DNA of 64,000 nucleotides from Gloeocapsopsis sp. IPPAS B-1203 (GTDB lineage Bacteria; Cyanobacteriota; Cyanobacteriia; Cyanobacteriales; Chroococcidiopsidaceae). The notes under the pieces are model-generated. The model was not told the DNA's origin. It did not search any database and saw only the letters and a list, made by a program, of their open reading frames with translations. The translations under genes and the position numbers were made by a program. The DNA lies in NCBI RefSeq assembly GCF_002749975.1, contig NZ_PEIG01000005.1:186001-250000 (forward strand), written 5' to 3'. Positions 18,047 to 27,570 of this stretch are shown piece after piece (positions within the stretch are counted from its first letter, which is position 1; each line of letters opens with the position of its first letter).

Positions 18047-18339
18047 ACATAAACAACTTCTGATAAAACCTGCGCTCGAATTCTCGGCTTAAGTCCGTTT
18101 TTAGTCACTAAGTCAACCTTGAAGCCCACTTGCTCACTGAGATAGTCTCGCAACTCCACAAGTTGGAATAAAGTCGGAGCTTGATCATAGTCAATTAAAA
18201 TATCAAGGCTCTCTATTGTTTGTTCTCCCCTTGCATAAGAGCCAAATATGCCCAGCTTCGTCACTTGATACTGTCGCAATCGCGGTTTACTCTGGCTCAA
18301 AACTTGCTTAACATCATCCAGTGATTTCATATTTGCCAT
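18043..18339 (-). CDS. mntA: MntA-type nucleotidyltransferase antitoxin, active-site residue missing
   Basis: A 98-residue minimal nucleotidyltransferase. The active-site signature GSYARGE is present, but the following acidic motif reads ESLDILIDY where the family has S-D-(L/I)-D. One of the two metal-binding aspartates thus appears deleted by a single-codon loss. MntA antitoxins AMPylate HepT to neutralise it. The partner hepT gene is broken by two stop codons, so this gene may be freed from selection. Confidence 0.8.
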   Translation of the reverse strand: MANMKSLDDVKQVLSQSKPRLRQYQVTKLGIFGSYARGEQTIESLDILIDYDQAPTLFQLVELRDYLSEQVGFKVDLVTKNGLKPRIRAQVLSEVVYV

Positions 18340-18670
18340 AGAAACGCCTGTTTTGCTCTTATTTAGACTTTACTCAGCGATCTGGCTGCATTCAGCATTT
18401 TACTGAATCATTAACCTTATGACATATCTAACCATACAGCAATCCTAAATTGTTTGTGAAAACCTCTCCTTATCTCTTTCCTTTGTGCTACGCCATTTTC
18501 CCCAACGGAGGACATTTCCGCACGGAAGTGGCTTCTCTGTGACTCTGCGGTTCGTTTCTAAATAAAATTTACAACTCAGATAAAATTGCTATACATCCCT
18601 AACACATTACTTTCATTGCTTATCTGCAAGTGCGATCGCTCACCAGCACAAGGAAAGTAGAATAGCTGCA

Positions 18671-18762
18671 TTTTGACTCTCTCAGGCAAGATGCCTAACC
18701 CACAAAAGCTGAATTAATCTGATATTTGTATGGTGGGTGTCTTCACCTGCCCATGATTTGCA
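18671..18762. repeat. Dispersed ~90-bp repeat, copy 1
   Basis: It matches 34065-34156 over about 90 bp (shared TTTGACTCT, CCCACAAA, TTGAATTAATCTG-like and GGTGGGTGT segments). The GGCAAGATGCC core lies in the opposite orientation to the other copy. The 18340-19166 spacer otherwise holds only this repeat, a hairpin-like CGGAGGACATTTCCG near 18504, and the coding-like fragment at 18806-18988. Confidence 0.65.
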
Positions 18763-18805
18763 AGAAGTCTATTGTTTGACCATGTCCTGTTTTGAGTAAA
18801 TACAA

Positions 18806-18988
18806 TCACTGCACTCTTCCTTTACCAGTTGCTGTTTTTTGGATGACCAGTAACTTTTTGAGTTCGTCTACGGTTTCTTTAATTTCTGCTTGTACCAACT
18901 GGTTATGATTTGAGTGCAAAGGCTGGGGCGATCGCCAACTCTTGATGCAAGTCTTGACTGTTTCTAAATCCTCGTAGAAGTAGTTATG
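18806..18988 (-). other. Possible C-terminal gene remnant (coiled-coil-like)
   Basis: An open stretch of about 60 codons without a start. It reads YFYEDLETVKTCIKSW..., then QLVQAEIKETVDELKKLL. The composition and heptad pattern look protein-like, but there is no start codon or ribosome binding site. It may be the 3' remnant of a helical protein gene. I do not recognise the family. Confidence 0.3.
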
Positions 18989-19166
18989 TTAAATACGGTT
19001 GATGAGGGATGACAAAAATGGTGGCTCAAGGTGGCTAGTTACTAGTGACTAATCACTAAATACTTACAAAAGTGTAACGATACCGATAGTTTGGTTATTT
19101 AACCGGAGATGAAACCGACAAATAGAGGCAAGTAAGCGGCATAATACCCCGAAAATTACTGTTTGA

Positions 19167-20663
19167 TTAAGTTTTTAACAACTGATGTAGTGTTCCTTTG
19201 GCGCCCAACTCCCACAAGCTATGTAACTGACTCTCAATAACCCCGACAAAACGCGACGATTGCGATAAATCGCCAAAAATCTCAGATAAGCTGAGCAATG
19301 GTTGAGGATTAGAACCACCACAACGGGCTTGTTGAGTTAGAATGTTTGCCATTGGGTCATCAATCGCGATCGCCCTGCCTTGATCGTCCTCTCCATTTAG
19401 GTAGCGGAACCAGGCAGCAACGGTTAAGCTCAGATAGTCGATCGCACCACCTTGCGCAAGTTTATCGCGGAGCGAACCTAAAACAAACTTTGGCATTTTA
19501 GCAGCACCATTGAGGCAAAGACGCGGGAGTTGATCCTGAATTTTAGGATTGGCAAATCGTTCAACTAAAGTCTTTTTATACTCTGTCAAATCAATTCCTG
19601 GTACAGGTTCAAGTGTAGGCGTGACTTCTGCCATCAAGTTAGCTACTGCTTGCTGAAATAACGGGTCTGCCATAACCTCATGAACGTACGTGTAGCCTGC
19701 CAAAGAGCCAAGATAGCCAATCAATAAGTGACTCGCATTGAGTAGCCGGATCTTCATCATTTCATAAGGATGAACGTTGCTAGTCATTTGTACGCCCACA
19801 GTTTCCCAATCTGGTCTACCAGCACAGAAATCGTCTTCGATGACCCACTGAATGAACGGTTCTGCCACAACGGGAAAAGCATCATCGATGCCAAACTGCT
19901 CGGCTACCATGGCAATATCAGGTGGAGTTGTCGCGGGAGTGATGCGATCGACCATGCTGTTAGGAAACGCTACGTGTTCGGCAATCCAATGACCTAATTG
20001 GGGATTTTGCAGTTCGGCAAAAGTCGTTAACATTTTGCGGGCAATGTTGCCGTTACCTTGCAAGTTGTCGCAGGATAACACGGTAAATGGTGCTACTCCC
20101 TGTTTATAGCGCCGATCGAGCGCAGCCGTCAAAAATCCATACACTCCAATCGGTTGGTTAGGATGCTGCAAATCTTGCTGAATTGTGGGATGATTAACAT
20201 CAAATTCGCCACTGCCTTCAATGTAGTAGTAGCCGCCTTCGGTAATTGTCAGCGTCACAATGCGGCAGTTGGGATTTGCCAAAGCATCAATGACTGCTTG
20301 TCGATTGTCTGGTGCGAATAAATATTGCGTAATTGAGCCAATAATCCGCGCGCGATCGCCTGCGCTTGATCGTTCAACAAGCGTATACATACAATCTTGT
20401 GAATGCAGCGCGTCGCGCATCCGCCGATCGTAATCTAGTAGTCCCACACCGCAGATTCCCCATGCACTTTGAGGATTTAAATGTAAGTAATCATCGAGAT
20501 ACAACGCTTGATGTGCGCGATGAAAGCCACCAACACCAATGTGGACAATACCATTAGTAACTTGTTGGCGATCGTAATGCGGGACGCGAACGCGCTTTGC
20601 TGCTAGTTTTGATAGAGCGGTTTCATTCAGCTTGATTGCTGAACCTGTACTCATATTGCTCAT
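19167..20663 (-). CDS. Mannitol-2-dehydrogenase family polyol dehydrogenase
   Basis: A 498-residue long-chain polyol dehydrogenase of standard size. The N-terminal NAD(P)-binding region is VHIGVGGFHRAHQALYLDD, and the C-terminal domain carries the catalytic K-x4-N-x2-H motif in KIRLLNASHLL. It oxidises a sugar alcohol such as mannitol or arabitol to the ketose in the cytoplasm. Fructuronate reductases (UxuB) share the family. The linked ABC transporter of the polyol type favours mannitol/sorbitol use. It is the last gene of the leftward operon, 4 bp after the ATPase gene. Confidence 0.88.
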   Translation of the reverse strand: MSNMSTGSAIKLNETALSKLAAKRVRVPHYDRQQVTNGIVHIGVGGFHRAHQALYLDDYLHLNPQSAWGICGVGLLDYDRRMRDALHSQDCMYTLVERSSAGDRARIIGSITQYLFAPDNRQAVIDALANPNCRIVTLTITEGGYYYIEGSGEFDVNHPTIQQDLQHPNQPIGVYGFLTAALDRRYKQGVAPFTVLSCDNLQGNGNIARKMLTTFAELQNPQLGHWIAEHVAFPNSMVDRITPATTPPDIAMVAEQFGIDDAFPVVAEPFIQWVIEDDFCAGRPDWETVGVQMTSNVHPYEMMKIRLLNASHLLIGYLGSLAGYTYVHEVMADPLFQQAVANLMAEVTPTLEPVPGIDLTEYKKTLVERFANPKIQDQLPRLCLNGAAKMPKFVLGSLRDKLAQGGAIDYLSLTVAAWFRYLNGEDDQGRAIAIDDPMANILTQQARCGGSNPQPLLSLSEIFGDLSQSSRFVGVIESQLHSLWELGAKGTLHQLLKT

Positions 20664-20667
20664 AAAA

Positions 20668-21774
20668 TTAATTAAGAGTTAAATAGTGACGACGGACTTT
20701 AGGAATCGCCTCACCTTGTTGATTAAACAAGTGACATAAATCGCCGTTAATGTGGATCGGAACGCGATCGTGCAATTGGCTAGAATTATCTCCGTCGGTT
20801 TGCACAATGAGAGTATCGCCATCCGCAACTTTGACGTAGAGATAGGTTTCACCGCCAAGTCGTTCGACAACAAGCACCTCGCCATTGATTGTTGCTTGCG
20901 CTTGATCTAACCGTAAATGTTCAGGACGAATTCCTAAGGTGGCGCGATCGCCAACAGATATTCCAGGTTTGACGGGAATCATTACACTAGCACCACCAGG
21001 AAGTCTAACAGTCGTACCAGAATCGTTAACACCTGCAACTGTCACTGATAGAAAGTTCATCCGAGGTGAACCGATAAATCCGGCAACAAACAGATTGCGG
21101 GGATGATGATATAGTTCGAGCGGTGAGCCTACTTGCTCGACAATACCGCCTTGCAACACAACAATTTTATTCGCCAGCGTCATAGCTTCGACTTGATCGT
21201 GCGTCACGTAAATCATCGTCGATTGCAAACTATCATGCAGACTGGCAAGTTCAATGCGCATCTGTACCCGCAACGCCGCATCAAGGTTGGATAGTGGTTC
21301 GTCAAATAAAAACACCTTAGGATTGCGAACGAGGGCGCGACCGATCGCTACCCGCTGGCGCTGTCCTCCTGATAGTTCTCTTGGCTTCCGGTTCAAAAGC
21401 GGCTCTAATTGTAAAATCCGCGCAACATCACGCGCGCGTTGCAGCCGTTGTGCTTTGGGAACACCAGCAAGCCGCAGGCTAAACGCCATATTCTCTGCAA
21501 CAGTCATGTGCGGATACAACGCATAAGTTTGAAACACCATCGCCAAGCCGCGTTTATCCGGCGGGACATCATTCACTTTCTTGCCATCAATCAACAATTC
21601 ACCAGCGGTAATTTCTTCAAGTCCCGCAATCATGCGGAGTAGAGTAGATTTTCCACAACCGGATGGACCGACGAAAACAACAAACTCGCGATCGCTAATA
21701 TCCAAGTCAATGCCTTTGATGATTTCACTATCCGCATACGTTTTGTGGATATTTTTTAAAGCAACTGTTGACAT
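20668..21774 (-). CDS. ABC transporter ATP-binding protein (UgpC/MalK type)
   Basis: A 368-residue ATPase with Walker A GPSGCGKST, Q-loop VFQTYALYPHMTV, signature LSGGQRQRVAIGRALVRNP, Walker B VFLFDEP and a C-terminal TOBE/OB domain (about 240-368). It energises the two permeases encoded upstream in the operon. Close family members are SmoK of the sorbitol/mannitol system and MalK. The gene is 135 bp from the permease, with no evident terminator between. Confidence 0.9.
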   Translation of the reverse strand: MSTVALKNIHKTYADSEIIKGIDLDISDREFVVFVGPSGCGKSTLLRMIAGLEEITAGELLIDGKKVNDVPPDKRGLAMVFQTYALYPHMTVAENMAFSLRLAGVPKAQRLQRARDVARILQLEPLLNRKPRELSGGQRQRVAIGRALVRNPKVFLFDEPLSNLDAALRVQMRIELASLHDSLQSTMIYVTHDQVEAMTLANKIVVLQGGIVEQVGSPLELYHHPRNLFVAGFIGSPRMNFLSVTVAGVNDSGTTVRLPGGASVMIPVKPGISVGDRATLGIRPEHLRLDQAQATINGEVLVVERLGGETYLYVKVADGDTLIVQTDGDNSSQLHDRVPIHINGDLCHLFNQQGEAIPKVRRHYLTLN

Positions 21775-21909
21775 AAAAAGCTTCCATTGTACAAATAATC
21801 AACTCAAATCAAACTCAACACAAAAACCTTCAGAATCCCTCCTTTGTGTCCTACCCTGGGGGAAGGCTACGCCTATGTAGTTCATTTATTCCCAAATCCA
21901 GCAGAACCA

Positions 21910-22728
21910 TTACTTCACCGCACCAAACGTCAAACCTCGAACTAATTGCCGTTGACTGAACCAACCGAAGATTAAAATTGGAGCGATCGCCATTGTTGAT
22001 GCAGCGGAAAGTTTTGCCCAGAACAATCCTTGTGGACTTGAAAACGAAGCAATAAACGCTGTCAACGGTGCAGCATTTGCTGTGGTTAAATTTAAACTCC
22101 AGAAAGCTTCGTTCCACGACAAAATAATCGCTAGTAGTGCCGTCGATGCAATTCCAGGTAACGCGAGAGGTAGCAACACATGAACAAGTTCTTGTTGCGT
22201 TGTTGCGCCATCCATGCGATCGGCTTCTAAAATCTCTTTAGGAACTTCCTTAAAAAAGCTATAGATCATCCAAACGACGATCGGTAAATTAATCAGCGTG
22301 TAAATGACGATCAAACCAATCCGAGTATCCAATAGCCCAAAGTTACGTGACAAGATGTATATCGGTACCAGCACGCCAACCGGCGGTAGCATTTTGGTAG
22401 ATAGCATCCACAACAACGTTCCTTTGGTGCGTTTTGTCGGAAAGAACGCCATCGCATACGCCGCAGGTATTGCCAGTAGCAGCGCTAGGATTGTTGAGCC
22501 AAGTGAAACAGCAACACTGTTAAACGCATAATTGAAATAATCTGCCCGCGCTTCGATTGCCACATAGTTTTCTAAAGTCGGCTGGAAAAACAACTGCGGA
22601 GGAGTTGCGACTGCTGCAACTTCAGTTTTAAAACTGGTAAGAAACATCCAGAAAATTGGGAAAAACAAGATGCAGGCGACAAGCCAGCCGAGTAACGTAA
22701 ATAGCCAACGACGAGAATTACTTGCCAT
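21910..22728 (-). CDS. Carbohydrate ABC permease, MalG/SmoG type
   Basis: A 272-residue inner-membrane permease with six predicted helices and the EAA loop EADRMDGATTQQELVHVLLPLALPGI, which docks the ATPase. It is the second of two permeases, 3 bp downstream of the MalF-type gene. The C-terminus QLVRGLTFGAVK is typical of the polyol/sugar family. Confidence 0.9.
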   Translation of the reverse strand: MASNSRRWLFTLLGWLVACILFFPIFWMFLTSFKTEVAAVATPPQLFFQPTLENYVAIEARADYFNYAFNSVAVSLGSTILALLLAIPAAYAMAFFPTKRTKGTLLWMLSTKMLPPVGVLVPIYILSRNFGLLDTRIGLIVIYTLINLPIVVWMIYSFFKEVPKEILEADRMDGATTQQELVHVLLPLALPGIASTALLAIILSWNEAFWSLNLTTANAAPLTAFIASFSSPQGLFWAKLSAASTMAIAPILIFGWFSQRQLVRGLTFGAVK

Positions 22729-22731
22729 GAT

Positions 22732-23649
22732 TTAGGTATCCAAATTACGAGCAACACTACGCATCAAAAAGATCGCCACAATGTTGGCAATAATCACGGC
22801 AATTAATCCCCCAGCAGAAGCACCGCCGACATCAAATTCCAACAAAGCTTTGAGAAAGATGTAATACGCAAGGTTAGTAGTCGCTAATCCAGAACCGCCA
22901 CCTGTGGTTACAAAAATTTCGGCGAAGATCGTGAGAAAGAAAATTGTCTCGATCATTGCCACTACAGCGATCGCACGGCTGAGATGCGGCAACATGACAA
23001 ACCGAAATAATGCAACAGGATTCGCGCCATCCATGCGGGCTGCTTCTAACTGTTCGCGATCAAGAGATTGAATGGCAGTGAGTAGAATCAGCAGCGCGAA
23101 CGGCAACCATTCCCAAGAGACAATAATAATAATCGCCAGCAAGGGGAAATCTGCAAACCAATCGATCGCACCCAATCCTAAGCCTGTAGTAATCTGCGCA
23201 AACAGCCCATTGACTGGATGCATCAGCATATTTTTCCAAATCAGCGCACTTACCGTCGGCATCACAAAAAACGGCGAGATTGCCAGCACTCGCGCAATGC
23301 CTTGTCCAAAAAAGTCTTGGTCAAACAGTACCGCGAGTAAAGTTCCCAACCCAATCGTGATTGCCAGAACAGCACCAACTAGAACGACTGTCGTGACAAT
23401 CGAACTCCAGAAACCTGGATCGGTCAAAATAAACGTGAAGTTTTCAATGCCAATAAATTCACGTACATCAGGATTAAGTAAGTTATACCGCTGAAAAGCA
23501 AACCATACTGTCATTGCCAGCGGCACAATCATCCACAGCAATAAGGCAATCATCGAAGGGGCAACCAGCGGTAAAGTAGATACCTGTCGTTTGCGTTGCT
23601 TAATCCGTGGCGTTTCGTGACGGGGCTTAACAACGATTGAAGAAGACAT
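22732..23649 (-). CDS. Sugar ABC permease, MalF/SmoF type
   Basis: A 305-residue permease with an N-terminal extension, six helices and the EAA loop EAARMDGANPVALFRFVMLPHL. It pairs with the MalG-type protein to form the inner-membrane channel. It lies 23 bp downstream of the substrate-binding gene in the same operon. Confidence 0.9.
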   Translation of the reverse strand: MSSSIVVKPRHETPRIKQRKRQVSTLPLVAPSMIALLLWMIVPLAMTVWFAFQRYNLLNPDVREFIGIENFTFILTDPGFWSSIVTTVVLVGAVLAITIGLGTLLAVLFDQDFFGQGIARVLAISPFFVMPTVSALIWKNMLMHPVNGLFAQITTGLGLGAIDWFADFPLLAIIIIVSWEWLPFALLILLTAIQSLDREQLEAARMDGANPVALFRFVMLPHLSRAIAVVAMIETIFFLTIFAEIFVTTGGGSGLATTNLAYYIFLKALLEFDVGGASAGGLIAVIIANIVAIFLMRSVARNLDT

Positions 23650-23672
23650 AGCCTCAAGAAGTAATAATAGTT

Positions 23673-25019
23673 TTACTCGATATATCCGGTGTGGCGCATA
23701 AAGCGTTCCGTCGAGCGCTGCGATTGCTCTAACGCTTGGTCTACGGTGATGTTGTTAGTCAAAGCGGCTGCAATAGTTTGTCCCACTTGTGCGCCGATCG
23801 CCTGAAATTCTGGAATGTCAACGTATTGCACTCCCTTGTAAGGCGTCGGTTCGATTGCTGGACGCGTAATATCTGCCGATTCAATTGAGCGCAGCACAAT
23901 CTCTGTAAACGGTGCAGCTTGTTGATAGTTGGAGTTCTCGTAAGTTGATGTCCGCGTACCAGGCGGTACCGCAACCCAGCCATTCTCGTCAGCAACCAAC
24001 TGGATATATTCTTTTGATGTTGCCCACGCAACAAACCTTTGCGCGGCTTCAGGTGATTGTGAGGTTTTAGGTACTGCGAGTGCCCAAGCCCACAGCCAAT
24101 TTGAGCCATTAGGATAGTCAGCGATCGGCGCGCGGGTAAAACCAACAGTGTCGGCAACTTGCGATTCTTTTGGATTCGATAATAATCCTGCAGCAACGGT
24201 GGCATCGATCCACATTCCGCATCTGCCTGTTGAGAACAATGCTAGATTCTCATTGAATCCATTGGAACTCGCGCCAGGTGGACCGTAGTTATTCAGTAAA
24301 TCGATATAAAAGCTAACTGCATTTTTCCATGCGGGAGTATTAATTGTTGGTTGCCACTCCATGTCAAACCAGCGTCCCCCAAAGGTATTGACCAACGTCG
24401 AGAGAAATGCCATGTTTTCTCCCCAACCAGGTTTACCGCGCAGGCAAACGCCATAAACTCCATTTGCTGGATCGTGGACTTTGCTTGCCCATTGTTGAAT
24501 CTGCGCATACGTCGGCTGTTCAGGTACTGCAATTCCTGCTTTGGCAAACAAGTCTTTGCGGTAATACAGCATCGAACTTTCACCATAGAAAGGAACAGCA
24601 TAAAGTTGACCTTCGTGGGAAAGTCCTTCGCGGATCGGAGTGAGTAAGTCGTTTACGTCGTAACTAGCAGGAAGTTGTAAGGGCGTTAGCCAATCGCGTC
24701 TAGCCCAGATCGGTGTTTCATACGAACCAATGGTTAAAACATCAAATTGTCCGCCCTGGCTGGCAACATCTGTGGTGGTGCGTTGGCGCAAAATGTTTTC
24801 TTCTAGAACAACCCATCGTAGTTCGATGTCTGGATTAGCTGCCTCAAAGTGACGTGACAGATCTTGCATAACTACCATGTCACCATTATTAACAGTGGCG
24901 ATCGTTAGTCGCGTTTTCTGTGCAGCTTGCGAACTTGGCGCACAGGCGTGTAGCAATTGCACTAGTACCACTCCTGCAAGGAATGCCACTAGCACTTTGG
25001 CGAAGCGGGGGATACGCAT
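23673..25019 (-). CDS. Polyol/sugar ABC substrate-binding lipoprotein
   Basis: A 448-residue cluster B (SBP_bac_1) binding protein. Its signal peptide has lipobox LLHAC (Cys26). It resembles sorbitol/mannitol-binding SmoE in sequence (VNNGDMVVMQDLSRHFEAANPDIELRW, VPFYGESSMLYYRKDLF, GYEVS-like hinge). It is the first gene of the leftward operon, opposite the SDR gene. The spacer holds GAGC/GCTC repeats, so polyol-controlled transcription is likely. Confidence 0.9.
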   Translation of the reverse strand: MRIPRFAKVLVAFLAGVVLVQLLHACAPSSQAAQKTRLTIATVNNGDMVVMQDLSRHFEAANPDIELRWVVLEENILRQRTTTDVASQGGQFDVLTIGSYETPIWARRDWLTPLQLPASYDVNDLLTPIREGLSHEGQLYAVPFYGESSMLYYRKDLFAKAGIAVPEQPTYAQIQQWASKVHDPANGVYGVCLRGKPGWGENMAFLSTLVNTFGGRWFDMEWQPTINTPAWKNAVSFYIDLLNNYGPPGASSNGFNENLALFSTGRCGMWIDATVAAGLLSNPKESQVADTVGFTRAPIADYPNGSNWLWAWALAVPKTSQSPEAAQRFVAWATSKEYIQLVADENGWVAVPPGTRTSTYENSNYQQAAPFTEIVLRSIESADITRPAIEPTPYKGVQYVDIPEFQAIGAQVGQTIAAALTNNITVDQALEQSQRSTERFMRHTGYIE

Positions 25020-25072
25020 CGCATGGCTCCTTTAATTGTTAACAAACGAATAAATTAATTTTTTTGATTTTA

Positions 25073-25096
25073 TGCTCTAATTTTGAGCAAAAGCTC
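25073..25096. promoter_or_regulatory. Candidate SorC-type operator in divergent polyol promoter
   Basis: Three half-sites lie in a row: TGCTC (25073-25077), GAGCA (25085-25089) and GCTC (25093-25096). They form the inverted repeats TGCTC-N7-GAGCA and GAGC-AAAA-GCTC. A related motif, AATTTGAGCAAAAT, recurs at 26032-26045, and CTGCTCAAG lies just before the SorC gene. The spacer separates the transporter operon from the SDR gene. Confidence 0.45.
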
Positions 25097-25181
25097 GATA
25101 ATAAAAATCATACTTGGCTTCGAGGCAAAACTGAGAAGTTGATGAGAATTTGCAACAATTCTTCAATACGAGGTGAAGACT

Positions 25182-25985
25182 ATGACAGCAAAAGCAACTT
25201 ATGACTTTACAGGTAAGACGATATTGATTACAGGTGGTGCGGGAGAAATTGGTAAAACTACGGCTCGCCGTTTTGCGACTAATGGTGCAGGTGTTGTGCT
25301 ACTCGATTTAAATGAAGCGGGAATGACGCAGGTGGCTGAGGAACTCAAAGAGTACAACGTTCGAGTGAGTACATTTCGCTGTGACGTTACGTCTGCTAAT
25401 GATGTTCATCAAGCTTTTACAGAGGCTGCGGTGCAGTTTGGGCAAATTGATTACGTTTTTAACAATGCAGGATATCAAGGCGTGTTTGCCAAGACCGATG
25501 AGTATCCTGAAGATGACTTTCAAAAGGTAATTGATATTAATGTCATCGGTGTTTTTCACATTCTTAAGGCGGCTGCGCAACATCTACGCGATATAGGCGG
25601 AGGCGCAATTGTCAATATGGCAAGCTTCGCAGGGGTGGTAGGACCGCCGAATATGCTGGCTTACGCGGCTTCCAAGTTTGCAGTTATTGGCATGACTCAG
25701 ACCGCAGCAAAAGACCTTGCACCTTATGGCATTCGCGTCAATTCGTTGTCGCCTTCACTCATTGGTCCTGGTTTTATGTGGACGCGACAAACCGAATTAC
25801 AAGCAGCAGTAGGTTCGCAGTATTTTGATGCTGACCCTAAGATTGTTGAGCAGCAGATGATTAATTCAGTACCGCTGCGTCGTTTGGGAAGTTTAGAAGA
25901 GGTTGCTAATGGTGTAGCGTTTCTCGTGAGTGATGAGGCGAGTTATATCACTGGATTTAATTTGGAGATTACTGGCGGGCAATAG
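25182..25985 (+). CDS. SDR-family polyol (xylitol/sorbitol-type) dehydrogenase
   Basis: A 267-residue classical short-chain dehydrogenase with glycine motif TGGAGEIG, NNAG, the active-site Ser in NMASF, and YAASK (YxxxK). It likely oxidises a polyol or its derivative with NAD(P). Start ATG 25182 is set by AGGTGA six bases before it. A GTG at 25173 would add three residues. It is transcribed away from the transporter operon and followed by the SorC-family regulator. Confidence 0.87.
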   Translation: MTAKATYDFTGKTILITGGAGEIGKTTARRFATNGAGVVLLDLNEAGMTQVAEELKEYNVRVSTFRCDVTSANDVHQAFTEAAVQFGQIDYVFNNAGYQGVFAKTDEYPEDDFQKVIDINVIGVFHILKAAAQHLRDIGGGAIVNMASFAGVVGPPNMLAYAASKFAVIGMTQTAAKDLAPYGIRVNSLSPSLIGPGFMWTRQTELQAAVGSQYFDADPKIVEQQMINSVPLRRLGSLEEVANGVAFLVSDEASYITGFNLEITGGQ

Positions 25986-26194
25986 AAAGATGATGAATAT
26001 GTTCGTGAAATGGAAAGTGATACTTTTTCATAATTTGAGCAAAATATCTAGCTTTAGGCATTTACTCAAATTTATAAATCATTCTTTTGGTAGTTGTATT
26101 ATTTCACTAAATGAAAAATACAGATAATTTCTCTTCTGCTTCCTATTTGTATCAACCTTATGGTGAAAACAGTATTATCTGCTCAAGGTAGGAT

Positions 26195-27145
26195 ATGAGA
26201 GAACCTTTATCAGAGCGACGCGATCGCAAACTCGATCTCGCTGCACGCGCGGCTTGGCTGTATTACATTGCTGGAAATACCCAAGAAGAGATTGCCGCAA
26301 AGCTCAATGTCTCTCGACAAGCTGCCCAACGCCTAGTTGCATATGCGGTTAGTGAAAAACTGATCAAGTTCCGGCTCGATCATCCCTTAAGTGAATGCAT
26401 TGCGCTAGCTGAGTCATTACGCGATAAGTTCGCGCTGTCTTTGTGTGAAGTAGTACCGAGTGGTGATACATTCCAGGGAATTGGCGTGTGTGCGGCTACT
26501 TACCTAGAAGCTTACTTGATTACGAGAACTCCAACTATATTGGCATTCTCTTCAGGTCGCACATTGCGATTGATGGTAGAACAAATTCCATCGATGAACC
26601 AACCTCAGCACAAAATTGTTTCCATCATTGGCAATATGTCACATTGTGGACGTGCAGGTCGTAATGAAGTAGTAATACATTTATCCGATCGCGTTGGTTC
26701 GCAAGCCTATCCAGTACCAACTCCGGTTGTAGCAACAAGTATCGAAGAACGGGAACTGTTACAAACGCAGCGATCGTTTATTGCGGTAAAGACTCTTGCA
26801 GAACAAGCTAAAGCAACTTTTGTCGGAATTGGTGACATTGCTTGGAATGCACCGTTACATCAAGAAGGCTTTATCGATGATGAAGAAGTTGCTGAGTTAC
26901 TTGAACTCGGAGCGGTTGGAGAAGTCGCAGGTTGGGCATACGATCGCCACGGAGTATTACTGCAAAAAGGAACAAATATTCGTGTTGCTAGCGTACCGCT
27001 CGAACAACCTGCACAGCGTCTCATTATTGGTGTGGCGGGTGGTGCAAAAAAAGCAGAAGCTATTCTAGCTGCACTGCGTGGCAAGTTAATCACAGGACTG
27101 ATTGCTGACGAAGCCGCTGCCCAAGCGATTCTTGCCAAACTTTAA
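26195..27145 (+). CDS. SorC/DeoR-family sugar-binding transcriptional regulator
   Basis: A 316-residue SorC-family protein. The N-terminal HTH is IAGNTQEEIAAKLNVSRQAAQRLVAYAV. The C-terminal sugar-phosphate-binding domain (about 60-316) includes VSIIGNMSHCGRAG and GVAGGAKKAEAI. SorC regulators sense phosphorylated sugars or polyols and control adjacent uptake and catabolic genes. It is the likely regulator of the divergent polyol locus. Confidence 0.88.
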   Translation: MREPLSERRDRKLDLAARAAWLYYIAGNTQEEIAAKLNVSRQAAQRLVAYAVSEKLIKFRLDHPLSECIALAESLRDKFALSLCEVVPSGDTFQGIGVCAATYLEAYLITRTPTILAFSSGRTLRLMVEQIPSMNQPQHKIVSIIGNMSHCGRAGRNEVVIHLSDRVGSQAYPVPTPVVATSIEERELLQTQRSFIAVKTLAEQAKATFVGIGDIAWNAPLHQEGFIDDEEVAELLELGAVGEVAGWAYDRHGVLLQKGTNIRVASVPLEQPAQRLIIGVAGGAKKAEAILAALRGKLITGLIADEAAAQAILAKL

Positions 27146-27310
27146 GTTCAAGACACTCAAGGACTTACAGTATATCAGTTCTCTATCTCTTGTACAGTAG
27201 ATTTCGCGCACGCAGATTATTGACCAAAATTGGTTGAAGGTTTTCTGGTTTCACGACAAGAGTTGTGTTACGAACATCAAAGGTTGTCAGGCGATCGCTC
27301 TGAGTATGTT

Positions 27311-27562
27311 TTATGCAAGCGTGGGTTGAGACTCTATTTGACAGACTGGAGCTTCTCGACGCGACACAATTCGTAACTCACTAGGGTAACGTGGACGCGG
27401 ATCGTCTACTAACCAAATTGGAGGCACCATCATGGCTTCATAGTAATCAATTTGGTGCAAAACCCCTGGGTTGTTTTTGAGTTCTACAATCGTTCCTGGT
27501 AGATACTCAAACATCTCATCCCAATCGATAGCTGATTCGGTGTTCATAGCACTCAATCTCAT
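27311..27562 (-). CDS. Hypothetical protein, second gene of a small operon
   Basis: About 83 residues, not recognised: EYLPGTIVELKNNPGVLHQIDYYEAMMVPPIWLVDDPRPRYPSELRIVSR. There is no signal peptide or membrane segment. It starts within 10 bp of the stop of the 27571 gene, so both are probably co-translated. The start is uncertain (ATG 27562, ATG 27547 or an upstream TTG). Confidence 0.55.
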   Translation of the reverse strand: MRLSAMNTESAIDWDEMFEYLPGTIVELKNNPGVLHQIDYYEAMMVPPIWLVDDPRPRYPSELRIVSRREAPVCQIESQPTLA

Positions 27563-27570
27563 TTCCTCGA

